NCBI GenBank assembly: GCA_949285025.1
Contig: CASDXG010000096.1
Coordinates: 1 to 64,000 of the forward strand
DNA length: 64,000 nt
Direction: 5' to 3'
Origin: an uncultured Bacteroides sp.
GTDB lineage: Bacteria > Bacteroidota > Bacteroidia > Bacteroidales > Bacteroidaceae
Shown: positions 46,260-54,725 of the stretch, in pieces
How the letters are laid out: each line of letters begins with the position of its first letter
Position numbering within the stretch: the stretch's first letter is position 1
The notes under the pieces: generated by a model
What the model saw: only the letters and a program-made list of their open reading frames with translations
Database searches by the model: none
What the model was told of the DNA's origin: nothing
Position numbers and translations under genes: made by a program

Positions 46260-47771
46260 TTAAATCGTGCGATGCACTTCATGTCCTTCCACGTAAATTG
46301 CGCTGAACGGCCGGGCCGGGCATAAGTTTTCACAGCTTCCGCAACCGATGCAACGCTCGCTGTTTATTGCAGGAATCTTGCGCGAATCTTGATTGTTCGG
46401 GTCGGATGGAATCATTTGTATGGCACCTGTGGGACAATGACGTGCGCAGTTATCGCAATCCACGTTGTCGGTTTGTGTAATGCAATTGGCTTTTATCCAT
46501 ACTGCATGTCCGATTTGTGTTGCAGATTTCTCAGCAGCAGTGATAGGGCGTATGGCACCTGTAGGGCAAACGTCACCACATTTAGTGCATTCGGGGCGGC
46601 AATATCCGCGTTCGAATGACATTTCCGGTTGCATGAACCGTGATAAATCGGAAGATGGCCGGAGTACTCCTGTGGGGCAGACCGATACGCATAATTGACA
46701 TGCCGTGCAGTGTTGTGCAAAATGGCGTGCGCTTAGGGCCCCCGGCGGCGTTAATGGAGTAGCACGTTCGGGGATTTTTTTGTCAACGATGACGGCTAAA
46801 CCTCCGTCCACCTTTTTCTCTTGGGCTTTTATTGTCGATGCAGTCGTTATGGCAAGGGCGGTGCCTAAGAAGTTTCGGCGACTATTGTCGGTGGCCTTAT
46901 CGTTTGTTTGTTCCGATTTGTTGCCTGTATCGGAAACGGTTATGCGTTTCTTCGGATGAATATACCGGATTGCATTTTCCGAACATTGATTAATACAGTC
47001 CATGCATGCTACGCATCTGCTGTAATCGACGGTATGTGTTTTTACATTAATGCACGATGCTTTACAATTGCGGGCGCATTTGTTGCAACTGATACATTTC
47101 GAGGTGTCAATAACAGGTTTTAGCCAAGCGTATTTGGCGATGAAGCCGAGTATGGTTCCGACCGGGCATATTGTATTGCAGTATGTGCGTCCTCCGCGCC
47201 AGGCAAGTACGATAAGTATTAAAAATGTGGCGACGGCAACAAGAAAAGTCGGAATACTTTTCAACCAGACATCTGCAGAATAGAACCAATAGTTGCCCAT
47301 GTGTTCTGATAAAGCCGCCAACGCATTATTCCCCCATAGGTAAAGAGGCTGGAATAAGTTGGAAGCGATTCTTCCATAAGCACTATATGGAGCTATTAAA
47401 GCGGCAGCAGATGTTACTCCGGCGGCCAAAACGATGATGAACAAAGCCAATACGGTCCAACGTAAGCCCGTAAGTGCTTTTGAATAACGGAAACGGTTCT
47501 TTTTCTTCTTTCCTGCAAGCCATGAAACGATATCCTGGAATATTCCTAACGGGCAGATGACCGAACAATATACGCGGCCCAGAAGGAATGTGAGGAGTAT
47601 GAGCAATAGAATTACTCCGACATTCAAAGCTAATGCCGCCGGTAAAAATTGGATTTTGGCCATCCAGCCGAACCATTTGTGTATGGTTCCCGTAAAATCG
47701 AGGAATAAAAGCGTGATAAAGAATAGAAAAATGACAGCAAGTACGCGTCTGATCTTTTGTAACATAACCAT
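46260..47771 (-). CDS. Membrane ferredoxin, NapH-like domain fused to a NapG-like exported ferredoxin domain
   Basis: 503 residues. Residues 1 to about 285 are NapH/YccM-like: four to five membrane helices, two CSVICPLG/CNTICPVG motifs and two 4Fe-4S clusters (CISCNKCARNCKASC; CVACMDCINQCSENA). Near residue 298 an internal twin-arginine signal appears (NSRRNFLGTALAITTAS). It is followed by a second half with four more clusters (CTACQLCVSVCPTG, CTKCGDVCPTG, CDNCARHCPTG, CIGCGSCENLCPA), like NapG. In NapHG systems the two parts are separate and pass quinol electrons to a periplasmic acceptor. No nitrate reductase is nearby; the likely acceptor is the exported AKR encoded next. Confidence 0.9.
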   Translation of the reverse strand: MVMLQKIRRVLAVIFLFFITLLFLDFTGTIHKWFGWMAKIQFLPAALALNVGVILLLILLTFLLGRVYCSVICPLGIFQDIVSWLAGKKKKNRFRYSKALTGLRWTVLALFIIVLAAGVTSAAALIAPYSAYGRIASNLFQPLYLWGNNALAALSEHMGNYWFYSADVWLKSIPTFLVAVATFLILIVLAWRGGRTYCNTICPVGTILGFIAKYAWLKPVIDTSKCISCNKCARNCKASCINVKTHTVDYSRCVACMDCINQCSENAIRYIHPKKRITVSDTGNKSEQTNDKATDNSRRNFLGTALAITTASTIKAQEKKVDGGLAVIVDKKIPERATPLTPPGALSARHFAQHCTACQLCVSVCPTGVLRPSSDLSRFMQPEMSFERGYCRPECTKCGDVCPTGAIRPITAAEKSATQIGHAVWIKANCITQTDNVDCDNCARHCPTGAIQMIPSDPNNQDSRKIPAINSERCIGCGSCENLCPARPFSAIYVEGHEVHRTI

Positions 47772-47814
47772 AAATTATAAGTTAGCTATATTAAATGTAT
47801 ACATATGGATATTG

Positions 47815-47852
47815 CAAAAATACAAATATATTTTATTAGGGGTCTAATAAAA
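47815..47852 (-). promoter_or_regulatory. Promoter and operator-like repeat of the ferredoxin/AKR operon
   Basis: TATTTTTG (47822-47815) is a -7 element on the minus strand. TTTTATTAG-GGGT-CTAATAAAA (47831-47852) is a perfect 9-bp inverted repeat covering the -33 region, a good place for a redox or metal regulator. Confidence 0.55.
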
Positions 47853-47912
47853 AATACAGATTAATATATCAATTTTACAGATATTGTTCCCTGTGTATTT
47901 TTTATAAAAGGG

Positions 47913-47949
47913 CAAGAGGCAGAAAACATTTGGTGTGTTCTGCCTCTTG
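47913..47949 (-). terminator. Terminator after the DUF1080 gene
   Basis: CAAGAGGCAGAA (47913-47924) and TTCTGCCTCTTG (47938-47949) form a perfect 12-bp stem; on the minus strand CTTTTAT follows a few bases later. Confidence 0.75.
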
Positions 47950-47971
47950 TCATCGATATTGTTTTTCCCGA

Positions 47972-49324
47972 TTACGGTAGTTCTTTTATTTTTATATTCT
48001 TGAACCAGACTTCATCTCCGTGATCTTGTAATAAGATGTATCCTTCAGATGCATTGCCGAAATTCGGCCAGTTGCGATATTTGCTGTAAGCCACCAAGGC
48101 GTTCCACATCTGGTTATTCCTCTCGTATTCTATAATTTTTTCACCGTTCATCCAATGTTCTACATGGTTTCCTTTGACAATGATGGTGGCGGTGTTAAAT
48201 TCTTTTTTATTATAAGGTTTCTTTTCGGGAGCTGGAATGAGATCATATAATGAACCGGCTTTGCGGTTTCCTTTCACTCCTAGTTTTGCATCCGGGTGTT
48301 TGTCATCGTCCAGCACTTGATATTCGCACCCGATGGCAGAACCGTTTCCTTTATTTAATTCCGGGTCGACGAAATATTTTATCCCGCTGTTGGCTCCTTC
48401 TGTTATTTTAAAGTCAACCTTTAAGATGAAATTTTTATATGTGCGGGTTGTTACGATATCGCCTCCATTGGCAGATTCTGCACCGTCGCTTTTAAGTACT
48501 TTCAATACACCGTTTTCTATTTTCCATCCTTTTTCAGGGAATCCGGACAGTTTGGCTCCTCTCCATCCGTTTGTTGTCTTGCCGTCCCATAATAGTTTCC
48601 ATCCATTCTTGGCTTCTTGTGGTGAGATGGTATTGACAATCAGATTTACTTCCGGAGCTGCTTTTTCTGCCGGAGTGCTGTATTTTTCAACATCTTCCGT
48701 GCAGATGCGGATATTTCTCCAGCATACGGTCTTTCCCTCGTCTTTTTTGTTTCCAATTGCATGTACTTGTAGTGCGATAAAGCCTTCGGGAGTCATGTCA
48801 TCCCAAATGTTTGCGCAAGGAATATTGTTTACCCATGTGCGGATGGAGTTCCCGATTGCTTCGATACGAGCCTTATTCCATTGATTGTTTTTAAAAGCTT
48901 TTTTTGCAGGAACATTCAGTGTGAGCGGGTATAACCAATTGCGCCTTGCTTCATCATAAATGCCGCCACACCAAGCGCGTGATGAGGGGTCTATTTCAAA
49001 TTGATAGCCGTGAACCCGTCCGTTCTGGTAACTTTTCTTGCTTTCACTGCGGAGCTGTACTCCGGAATTCAGGCCGTCATCAATTTTGAACTCGAATTCA
49101 AGGATAAAATCCTTGTAAGTCTTTTTTGTGGCAAGAAACGTATTTGGCGTATTCATTTTCGATATGCCAATGATTGTGCCGTCTTCTATTTTATATTCGG
49201 CATTCCCGTTTAGTTTCTTCCATCCTTTTAAGTTCTTCCCGTTAAATAGCGGTTCCCAGTTTTGGGCTGAGGCGCCTGATGTCATAAATGCAAACAGACA
49301 GGCGAAAAGTATATATTTTTTCAT
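47972..49324 (-). CDS. Secreted protein with two DUF1080 (3-keto-disaccharide hydrolase) domains
   Basis: 450 residues with a signal peptide ([21 protein letters not shown]). Two copies of the jelly-roll DUF1080 domain are present: residues about 22-210 ([19 protein letters not shown]) and 235-450 ([16 protein letters not shown]). Each has F-L-E-F-K-type strands and a SGVQLRS/SGIKYFV strand. Some family members hydrolyse 3-keto-glycosides made by Gfo/Idh/MocA-type oxidoreductases, and such a gene precedes this one by 12 bp. The pair probably takes part in an oxidative route for cleaving glucosides (inference). Confidence 0.88.
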   Translation of the reverse strand: MKKYILFACLFAFMTSGASAQNWEPLFNGKNLKGWKKLNGNAEYKIEDGTIIGISKMNTPNTFLATKKTYKDFILEFEFKIDDGLNSGVQLRSESKKSYQNGRVHGYQFEIDPSSRAWCGGIYDEARRNWLYPLTLNVPAKKAFKNNQWNKARIEAIGNSIRTWVNNIPCANIWDDMTPEGFIALQVHAIGNKKDEGKTVCWRNIRICTEDVEKYSTPAEKAAPEVNLIVNTISPQEAKNGWKLLWDGKTTNGWRGAKLSGFPEKGWKIENGVLKVLKSDGAESANGGDIVTTRTYKNFILKVDFKITEGANSGIKYFVDPELNKGNGSAIGCEYQVLDDDKHPDAKLGVKGNRKAGSLYDLIPAPEKKPYNKKEFNTATIIVKGNHVEHWMNGEKIIEYERNNQMWNALVAYSKYRNWPNFGNASEGYILLQDHGDEVWFKNIKIKELP

Positions 49325-49336
49325 GTATACGATGAC

Positions 49337-50761
49337 TTAGAGTTTATAAAATTCTTCCCATCCTTTGCGGGGAGGAATGCCGGTGAGCATTGCGTTTGCA
49401 AAGGCGTTGTTTGTGATTTGTTTGGTTCTTGCATCGAAAAACAGTTGGGCGTTCAGTCTTTGGGCGATAACTCCAAGGCAGAATACCTGGCTTAATACGC
49501 CGTTGATTTCGAAAGGAGAACGTGTTTTTTCCAATCCTTGACATGCAAGAAGGAAGTTCTCGAAATGGTTCGACGGGCTCTTCGGAACCGGAGGCAGTTT
49601 ATCTGCCATTTCTTTGGCTTTTTCTTCGGGTATAATGGACAGGGTGCTGCCATGACTTCCTCCTTTAAAGATTAGATCTTTGGTGTAAATAATCTTTCCG
49701 GGATTCAGTGTTGACGGAGCAGTTTCTCCTTGATTGGTAGCCGGAATGTTCGGATCTAATTCAGAGATGCCGTATCCTTTGGGTAGAGGGGGAAGATTGT
49801 CTATCCCATCGTACCATGTAATGTCTACCGGAGGCATGCTTCTTCTTTGCGGGAAGCGGAATAAGATAGTAGAGGAATATGGAAAGAAAAATTCGTTGTG
49901 CCCTTCGGCTTTCAGCATGGTTACTTCGTAAGGAAGTCCTAATTCAAGGAACTCATGAACAGTATCAAGAATATGTGCTCCCCAGTCTCCCAGCACTCCC
50001 ATGCCGAAATCATACCAGCATCGCCAGTCTCCTTGATGATATTTTGCGTTGAAATCATGGTAAGGTGCAGCGCAAAGCCACGTGTTCCAGTCCATACCTT
50101 TGGGGATGTCTTGTTTGTCCGGCATTTTGTAGATAGTCTTTGCATCCCATTTATGCCAGCGTCTGACATTGTTCATGTGTGCGGTTACGGCAGTAACATC
50201 TTTGATTATTCCCGCATCCATCCATGCTTTGAACTGAAAATAATTTGCTTCCGAGTGCCCTTGATTTCCTACTTGTGTAGCTAAATTGGGATGTTTACGC
50301 GCAGCTTCCATCAAGAGTTCGGCCTCGAGGAAAGTACGGGTCATGGGTTTTTCCAGATAAACGTGCTTCCCTTCTGATAATGCTAACATGGCGATAGGGA
50401 AATGAGCGTGGTCGGGTACGGCGATGGTAACGGCATCAAACTCGTTTCCGCACTTGTCGAATAATTCACGGAAGTCGCGGAATTTTTTTGCTTTCGGGTA
50501 CATGCCTTGTGCTTTCTGCGTTTGTTTCCCGTCAAGGTCTACATCACATAGCGCAACGACTTCGACCATTCCTGTCCGTGCGAAATCGTCTATGATCTGC
50601 TGTCCGCGATTCCCGATGCCTATGTGGGCGATTTTCACTTTACCTTTGCCTTTTTTTTGAGCTGTTATAGGAGATGAAGCTCCCAGTAACTCACTGCTGC
50701 CTAATGCAATGCCGGTTGTGGTCATTGCCATTGTCTTTAAGAAGTTTCTTCGTGTTACCAT
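49337..50761 (-). CDS. Exported Gfo/Idh/MocA family oxidoreductase
   Basis: 474 residues. An N-terminal twin-arginine signal (VTRRNFLKTMAMTTTGIALG) shows export with bound cofactor. The Rossmann domain shows KVKIAHIGIGNRGQQIID, then VTIAVPDHAHFPIAMLALSEGKHVYLEKPMTRTFLEA, the EKP motif with the conserved Lys. The C-terminal sheet domain includes DWGAHILDTVHEFLELG. A bound NAD(P) dehydrogenase or glycosidase-like role on a sugar, possibly 3-keto formation, is likely. First gene of the operon with DUF1080. An ATCGGAA-N7-TTCCGAT repeat lies in the leader at 50798-50818. Confidence 0.9.
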   Translation of the reverse strand: MVTRRNFLKTMAMTTTGIALGSSELLGASSPITAQKKGKGKVKIAHIGIGNRGQQIIDDFARTGMVEVVALCDVDLDGKQTQKAQGMYPKAKKFRDFRELFDKCGNEFDAVTIAVPDHAHFPIAMLALSEGKHVYLEKPMTRTFLEAELLMEAARKHPNLATQVGNQGHSEANYFQFKAWMDAGIIKDVTAVTAHMNNVRRWHKWDAKTIYKMPDKQDIPKGMDWNTWLCAAPYHDFNAKYHQGDWRCWYDFGMGVLGDWGAHILDTVHEFLELGLPYEVTMLKAEGHNEFFFPYSSTILFRFPQRRSMPPVDITWYDGIDNLPPLPKGYGISELDPNIPATNQGETAPSTLNPGKIIYTKDLIFKGGSHGSTLSIIPEEKAKEMADKLPPVPKSPSNHFENFLLACQGLEKTRSPFEINGVLSQVFCLGVIAQRLNAQLFFDARTKQITNNAFANAMLTGIPPRKGWEEFYKL

Positions 50762-51068
50762 GATGTTGATTTAATATATGCAATCTAAGTGTTATAAATC
50801 GGAATATGAATTTCCGATAACTCGGCATAAAGTTAAATGTTTTTTTGAAGAAACAGTGTTTTTTTTCTCGTAATTTTTTAATTTTATTGCTTTTCTTGTG
50901 AGGAAAGGTCGGCATCTTTATGGTATGATGTTTCGTTCTTTTTGCTGAAATGGCCCGTTCTTTGAGGAATGTGTCTCTAAGAACGGGTTGTGTGTTGGGG
51001 ATTTGTTTTTATGTTTTATATTTGTGGATGAAAATAAATGGAATCGGATAATTAAAGATTTTGTGAAC
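50762..51068. promoter_or_regulatory. Divergent intergenic region before the oxidoreductase and VOC genes
   Basis: No gene. It holds the small inverted repeat at 50798-50818 and a near-consensus TAACTTTA (minus strand, 50835-50828) for the oxidoreductase. A hairpin lies at 50954-50987 (CCCGTTCTT/AAGAACGGG) and the VOC promoter at 50995-51024: TTG, 19 bp, TATATTTG. Confidence 0.55.
50995..51024 (+). promoter_or_regulatory. Promoter of the VOC-family gene
   Basis: TTG (50995-50997) and TATATTTG (51017-51024) are 19 bp apart, matching the consensus. It overlaps the N-terminal extension of the open frame and so supports the ATG at 51069. Confidence 0.75.
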
Positions 51069-51455
51069 ATGAGAATATCGCATATTGCAATTTGGGCAGA
51101 CAATCTGGATTTACTTTGTTCATTTTATGCGAAGTATTTTGGAATGATATGCGGGGATACGTATGTGAATCCCAAAAAGAATTTTACTTCCCGTATCCTT
51201 TCTTTTGATACAGGAGAAACTTGTCTTGAAATGATGCACATGCCCGGTTTGAAAAGTCCTGTAAGTAGAGGGAATTTAAAAGGACTGGCTCACTTTTCCA
51301 TTTCCGTAGGGAGCGGAGAGGCTGTAGATTCGCTTACAGAAAGGTTGAGGAAAGATGGTTACGTTGTATTGAGTGAGCCAAGAATGACCGGTGACGGTTT
51401 TTATGAAAGTGCGATAGCTGATCCGGAAGGGAATTATGTGGAGATTACAGTATGA
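51069..51455 (+). CDS. VOC superfamily protein (glyoxalase/bleomycin-resistance type)
   Basis: About 128 residues: two beta-alpha-beta-beta-beta units (ISHIAIWADNLDLLCSFYAKYFGM and LAHFSISVGSGEAVDSL...IADPEGNYVEIT). Metal ligands His near residue 4, Glu in CLEMM, His in LAHFSI and Glu in YVEIT fit the glyoxalase I-like fold. The substrate (methylglyoxal hemithioacetal, antibiotic or other) is not known. The start at 51069 is set by the promoter; an upstream ATG at 50988 would lie before the transcription start. Confidence 0.85.
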   Translation: MRISHIAIWADNLDLLCSFYAKYFGMICGDTYVNPKKNFTSRILSFDTGETCLEMMHMPGLKSPVSRGNLKGLAHFSISVGSGEAVDSLTERLRKDGYVVLSEPRMTGDGFYESAIADPEGNYVEITV

Positions 51456-51502
51456 TGTGATTGAATGGAATTTTATTCGGGCGGAGAGGGGAGGATTATA
51501 CG

Positions 51503-51539
51503 AAATCAGGCAGTTGTTTTCAAAACAACTGCCTGATTT
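51503..51539. terminator. Hairpin between the VOC gene and tRNA-Lys
   Basis: An 18-bp perfect inverted repeat (51503-51520 and 51522-51539, core AGGCAGTTGTTTT) with hardly any spacer. It sits 2 bases after the tRNA-Lys 3' CCA and can terminate both convergent units, though the U-runs are short. Confidence 0.7.
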
Positions 51540-51541
51540 CT

Positions 51542-51617
51542 TGGTGATCCGCTTGGGGCTCGAACCCAAGACCCCAACATTAAAAGTGTTGTGCTCTACC
51601 TGCTGAGCTAGCGAATC
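51542..51617 (-). tRNA. tRNA-Lys (TTT anticodon), CCA encoded
   Basis: Cloverleaf with acceptor GATTCGC/GCGGATC, D arm AGCTCAGCAGGTAGAGC, anticodon stem CAACA/TGTTG with loop CTTTTAA (anticodon TTT), T arm GGTTCGAGCC, discriminator A and an encoded 3' CCA, unlike the tRNA-Trp in this window. Confidence 0.96.
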
Positions 51618-51651
51618 TTACCATTAACGCATCGTTTTTCGATTGCGTGTG

Positions 51652-51683
51652 CAAAGATATATGTTTCTGATAAAACTGCCAAA
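51652..51683 (-). promoter_or_regulatory. Promoter of tRNA-Lys
   Basis: On the minus strand TTTG (51683-51680) and TATCTTTG (51659-51652) are 20 bp apart; the precursor would carry a leader of about 28 bases. Confidence 0.8.
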
Positions 51684-51737
51684 TCTTTTATGTCTTTTTT
51701 GCTGATAAATTTGAATCTCGTTGTTTTTTGTTTGTCT

Positions 51738-52841
51738 TTAGGGATTGTTTTGCGTAGATAAGAAGTCTATGTCTTTCTTATGTATATATTTTTGGTAATA
51801 CGACAGGAGTAAAGTTGTAAGCGGTAAGGCGATAATCATTCCTAACATTCCCATAAGTGTTCCCCAAACGGAGAGGGATAGCAAGATAATGGCCGGATTT
51901 AATCCGGTGATTTTTCCCATAATCTTGGGAACGAGAAAACTGTCTTCTATGATTTGTACGGCAACGAATACCAATAATGCCAGGCCTAAGATCAGCCAAA
52001 AATTCTCACCGGTATCGGCCGCTTTCAGTAAGGCTAATAAAATGGTGGGGATGAATCCGATGATTTGCAGGTATGGTACCATATTCAGAAGCCCGATAAA
52101 TAATCCGAGCCCGATGGCCAATGGAAAGTCGATGATGAGAAAGCCTATGCTGAAAAGGATTCCTACGCAGAAAGCCACGAGTGCTTGTCCTCTGAAGTAT
52201 TGGTTCATACTGTCTTTGATATCGGTCATGATGCGTAATACCATGTCGCGATGTTTGGCCTGAATCAGGTTAATCCATCCGGAAGCTATCCTTTCATAAT
52301 CCAGTAATATGAAAAAGGTATATAAAATCATGATGAATAAGGTACAGATGGCTACGATGATATTGAAGGAGGTTGACAACAATATTTGTACCTGAGGTAT
52401 GACTTTTTGTACGGCTTTTATGATGTTTTCAGTGTTAAGCATAGCTTTTAACTGCTCCGTATCGATATAGTCGCGGATAAAATTGCTGACAATCTCCGGC
52501 AAGGCGGCTTGCCTTCCTTCTATGAAATAAACTTCTATGAGTTGTTTTAGCTTGATGCATTCATCTATCATGGGCGGAATGAGAAGAAAACCTGCAGCTG
52601 TTCCTAAGATAAGTAAAGTAAGCATGACGGCCAATATGGAGACAGCCCGGTTTTTTATGCGGAGTCTGTGCTGATAGAACCGTACCATTGGATACATCAG
52701 ATAGGCTATTAACCATGAAATGAAGAAGGGAAGGAGTACGCTGCTTAGCCGGTTCAGCAGATAAAGTATGATTAAAATGACAATTCCGCCGAGAATTCCC
52801 CGGATAAAGCTGTCGAAAGTGATTTTTTTTGGGCTCAGCAT
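51738..52841 (-). CDS. AI-2E family transporter
   Basis: 367 residues with seven to eight membrane helices and the family features: an N-terminal LPFFISWLIAYLMYPMVRF segment, a long soluble middle (residues about 90-140) and the C-terminal LVPKIMGKITGLNPAIILLSLSVWGTLMGMLGMIIALPLT signature. Members export autoinducer-2 or act as sodium/proton antiporters; which applies here is unknown. Monocistronic. Confidence 0.9.
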   Translation of the reverse strand: MLSPKKITFDSFIRGILGGIVILIILYLLNRLSSVLLPFFISWLIAYLMYPMVRFYQHRLRIKNRAVSILAVMLTLLILGTAAGFLLIPPMIDECIKLKQLIEVYFIEGRQAALPEIVSNFIRDYIDTEQLKAMLNTENIIKAVQKVIPQVQILLSTSFNIIVAICTLFIMILYTFFILLDYERIASGWINLIQAKHRDMVLRIMTDIKDSMNQYFRGQALVAFCVGILFSIGFLIIDFPLAIGLGLFIGLLNMVPYLQIIGFIPTILLALLKAADTGENFWLILGLALLVFVAVQIIEDSFLVPKIMGKITGLNPAIILLSLSVWGTLMGMLGMIIALPLTTLLLSYYQKYIHKKDIDFLSTQNNP

Positions 52842-52987
52842 AATTTGGGATGATTGAAAATGTTTAGATATTGCAAATGTACGATAATTGAAAATTAAAT
52901 GATGAAAAAAGAATGATTAATCGTTGTAAAAGGTAAAACATCTGTTAAAAAAAGAATAGATTTAGACTGTGGATATAAAAACCTTTT

Positions 52988-52995
52988 TATCTTTG
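52988..52995 (+). promoter_or_regulatory. -7 element of rsmI
   Basis: TATCTTTG places the transcription start near 53002, so the TTG codon at 53010 is an unlikely start and the ATG at 53022 (or 53028) is preferred. Confidence 0.55.
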
Positions 52996-53021
52996 TTCAT
53001 AGCAAAAGCTTGAAAGATATA

Positions 53022-53696
53022 ATGGGAATGCTGTATGTAGTTCCCACTCCGGTGGGTAATTTGGAAGATATGACGTTTCGGGCTGTCCGGATTCTCAAGG
53101 AAGCCGATTTGATTCTGGCGGAAGATACACGGACTTCGGGTATCCTGTTAAAGCATTTTGAGATAAAGAATGCGTTGCAGTCATATCATAAATTCAATGA
53201 GCACCGCATGGTTGAGCAAATTGTCGAACGTTTGAAAGCAGGAGAAACGATGGCTTTGGTTTCGGATGCAGGGACTCCCGGTATATCCGATCCGGGTTTT
53301 CTTATTGTCCGTGAGTGTGTCCGGAATGGGATCGAAGTGCAATGCTTGCCGGGTGCTACGGCTTTTGTTCCGGCTTTGGTTGCATCGGGGTTGCCCGATG
53401 AGCGTTTCTGTTTTGAAGGATTTCTTCCTCAGAAGAAAGGAAGGATGACGCGGTTGGAAATGCTGCGTGAGGAAACCCGGACAATGATCTTTTACGAGTC
53501 GCCTTACCGGCTGGTGAAAACGTTAGGCCAGTTTGTCGAAGTGTTCGGAGAAGGGCGGGCAGCCTCCGTTTGTCGCGAAATCTCCAAGATACATGAAGAA
53601 AGCGTGCGAGGGACTCTCTCGGAACTTTTTTCGCATTTTGTGCAGAATGCTCCGCGTGGAGAGATAGTCATTGTGGTAGCAGGAAAAGAGAATTGA
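53022..53696 (+). CDS. rsmI: 16S rRNA (cytidine-1402 2'-O)-methyltransferase
   Basis: About 224 residues of the tetrapyrrole-methylase fold: MLYVVPTPVGNLEDMTFRAVRILKEADLILAEDTRTSGILL at the start, MALVSDAGTPGISDPGF with the SAM loop, and LPGATAFVPALVASGL. TMIFYESPYRLVKTL follows. It methylates C1402 of 16S rRNA in the decoding centre with SAM. Length agrees with the shorter RsmI proteins that lack the C-terminal domain seen in E. coli. Confidence 0.95.
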   Translation: MGMLYVVPTPVGNLEDMTFRAVRILKEADLILAEDTRTSGILLKHFEIKNALQSYHKFNEHRMVEQIVERLKAGETMALVSDAGTPGISDPGFLIVRECVRNGIEVQCLPGATAFVPALVASGLPDERFCFEGFLPQKKGRMTRLEMLREETRTMIFYESPYRLVKTLGQFVEVFGEGRAASVCREISKIHEESVRGTLSELFSHFVQNAPRGEIVIVVAGKEN

Positions 53697-53726
53697 GAAC
53701 ATTAATACGAAACAAAGAGAATAACT

Positions 53727-54578
53727 ATGAAGAAAGTTGTATTACTATCATTATGTGCGGTTGGCTTGGCTTCTTGCATGAATACAGGGCAGAGCCGTGA
53801 TGATTTGCAGGCGCAAAACGATTCTTTACGGATTGAATTGTCGGGGCGTGATGCGGAACTTGATGAGATTATGGGTGCATTCAATGAAATTCAGGAAGGT
53901 TTCCGCGAAATCAATGAAGCCGAGAATCGGGTGGATTTGGAGAACGGAGCACTGGAAAGTAAATCGGATGCCGATAAAATTAAGGAAGATATTCGTTTTA
54001 TCAGTGAAAAACTGAAAAGTAATCGTGAGCAGATTGCCGAGTTGGAAAAGAAATTGGAAAACAGCACTTACCAGTCTGCGGAGTTAAAAAAAGCAATAAA
54101 GAAGCTGACGGAGGAATTGGAATCCAAGCAAAGACAGATTGAAACTTTGCAGACAGAGTTGGCTTCGAAGAACATCCGCATTGCCGAACTTGATGAGGCT
54201 GTGGAAGGTTTGAACCGGAATGTCGATGAATTGACTGCCGAGAATGAAGCGCAAAGCAAGACTGTTGCTGTGCAAGACAAGGCTCTTAATACAGCTTGGT
54301 ATGTATTTGGTACGCGGTCGGAACTGAAAGATCAGAAAATTCTTAAGGGAGGAGAGGTACTGAAGGATAATGAATTTAATAAAGATTACTTTACGCAGAT
54401 TGACATTCGCACTGATAAAGTGATAAGATTATACTCAAAGCGTGCCAATCTGTTGACTACACATCCGGAAGGTTCTTATGAGTTAGTGAAGGATGATAAA
54501 GGACAGTTGACTTTGAACATTACCAATCCTACAGAATTCTGGAGCATTTCCCGTTATTTGGTTATTCAGGTGCGTTAA
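53727..54578 (+). CDS. Coiled-coil lipoprotein (Cbp1-like)
   Basis: 283 residues. Lipobox VGLASCMNTG with Cys near residue 17. Residues about 28-185 are a continuous coiled coil (LQAQNDSLRIELSGRDAELDE; IAELEKKLENSTYQSAELKK). The C-terminal 90 residues are a globular domain starting TAWYVFGTRSELKDQKIL and ending FWSISRYLVIQVR. This layout resembles the Bacteroidales collagen-binding adhesin family Cbp1, which I recall but cannot confirm without a search. It would be anchored in the outer membrane and act structurally or as an adhesin. Confidence 0.72.
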   Translation: MKKVVLLSLCAVGLASCMNTGQSRDDLQAQNDSLRIELSGRDAELDEIMGAFNEIQEGFREINEAENRVDLENGALESKSDADKIKEDIRFISEKLKSNREQIAELEKKLENSTYQSAELKKAIKKLTEELESKQRQIETLQTELASKNIRIAELDEAVEGLNRNVDELTAENEAQSKTVAVQDKALNTAWYVFGTRSELKDQKILKGGEVLKDNEFNKDYFTQIDIRTDKVIRLYSKRANLLTTHPEGSYELVKDDKGQLTLNITNPTEFWSISRYLVIQVR

Positions 54579-54600
54579 GAATTTATTTATTGTTTGAACT

Positions 54601-54642
54601 AAAAAGCCCCGATGTCTTGTGTATGATATCGGGGCTTTTTAG
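54601..54642 (+). terminator. Terminator of the coiled-coil lipoprotein gene
   Basis: AAAAAGCCCCGAT (54601-54613) pairs with ATCGGGGCTTTTT (54628-54640). Confidence 0.9.
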
Positions 54643-54662
54643 TTTGGATGTCTCTTTCTTTT

Positions 54663-54706
54663 AATAAAAACAGCCGCTTCTTTCAGCGGAAAGAGCGGCT
54701 GTTTTT
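54663..54706 (-). terminator. Terminator of the second SusC/SusD operon
   Basis: AAAAACAGCCGCT (54666-54678) pairs with AGCGGCTGTTTTT (54694-54706). The T-run on the minus strand closes the operon ending at 54726. Confidence 0.9.
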
Positions 54707-54725
54707 ATTGTAGTGAGACTTCCTA

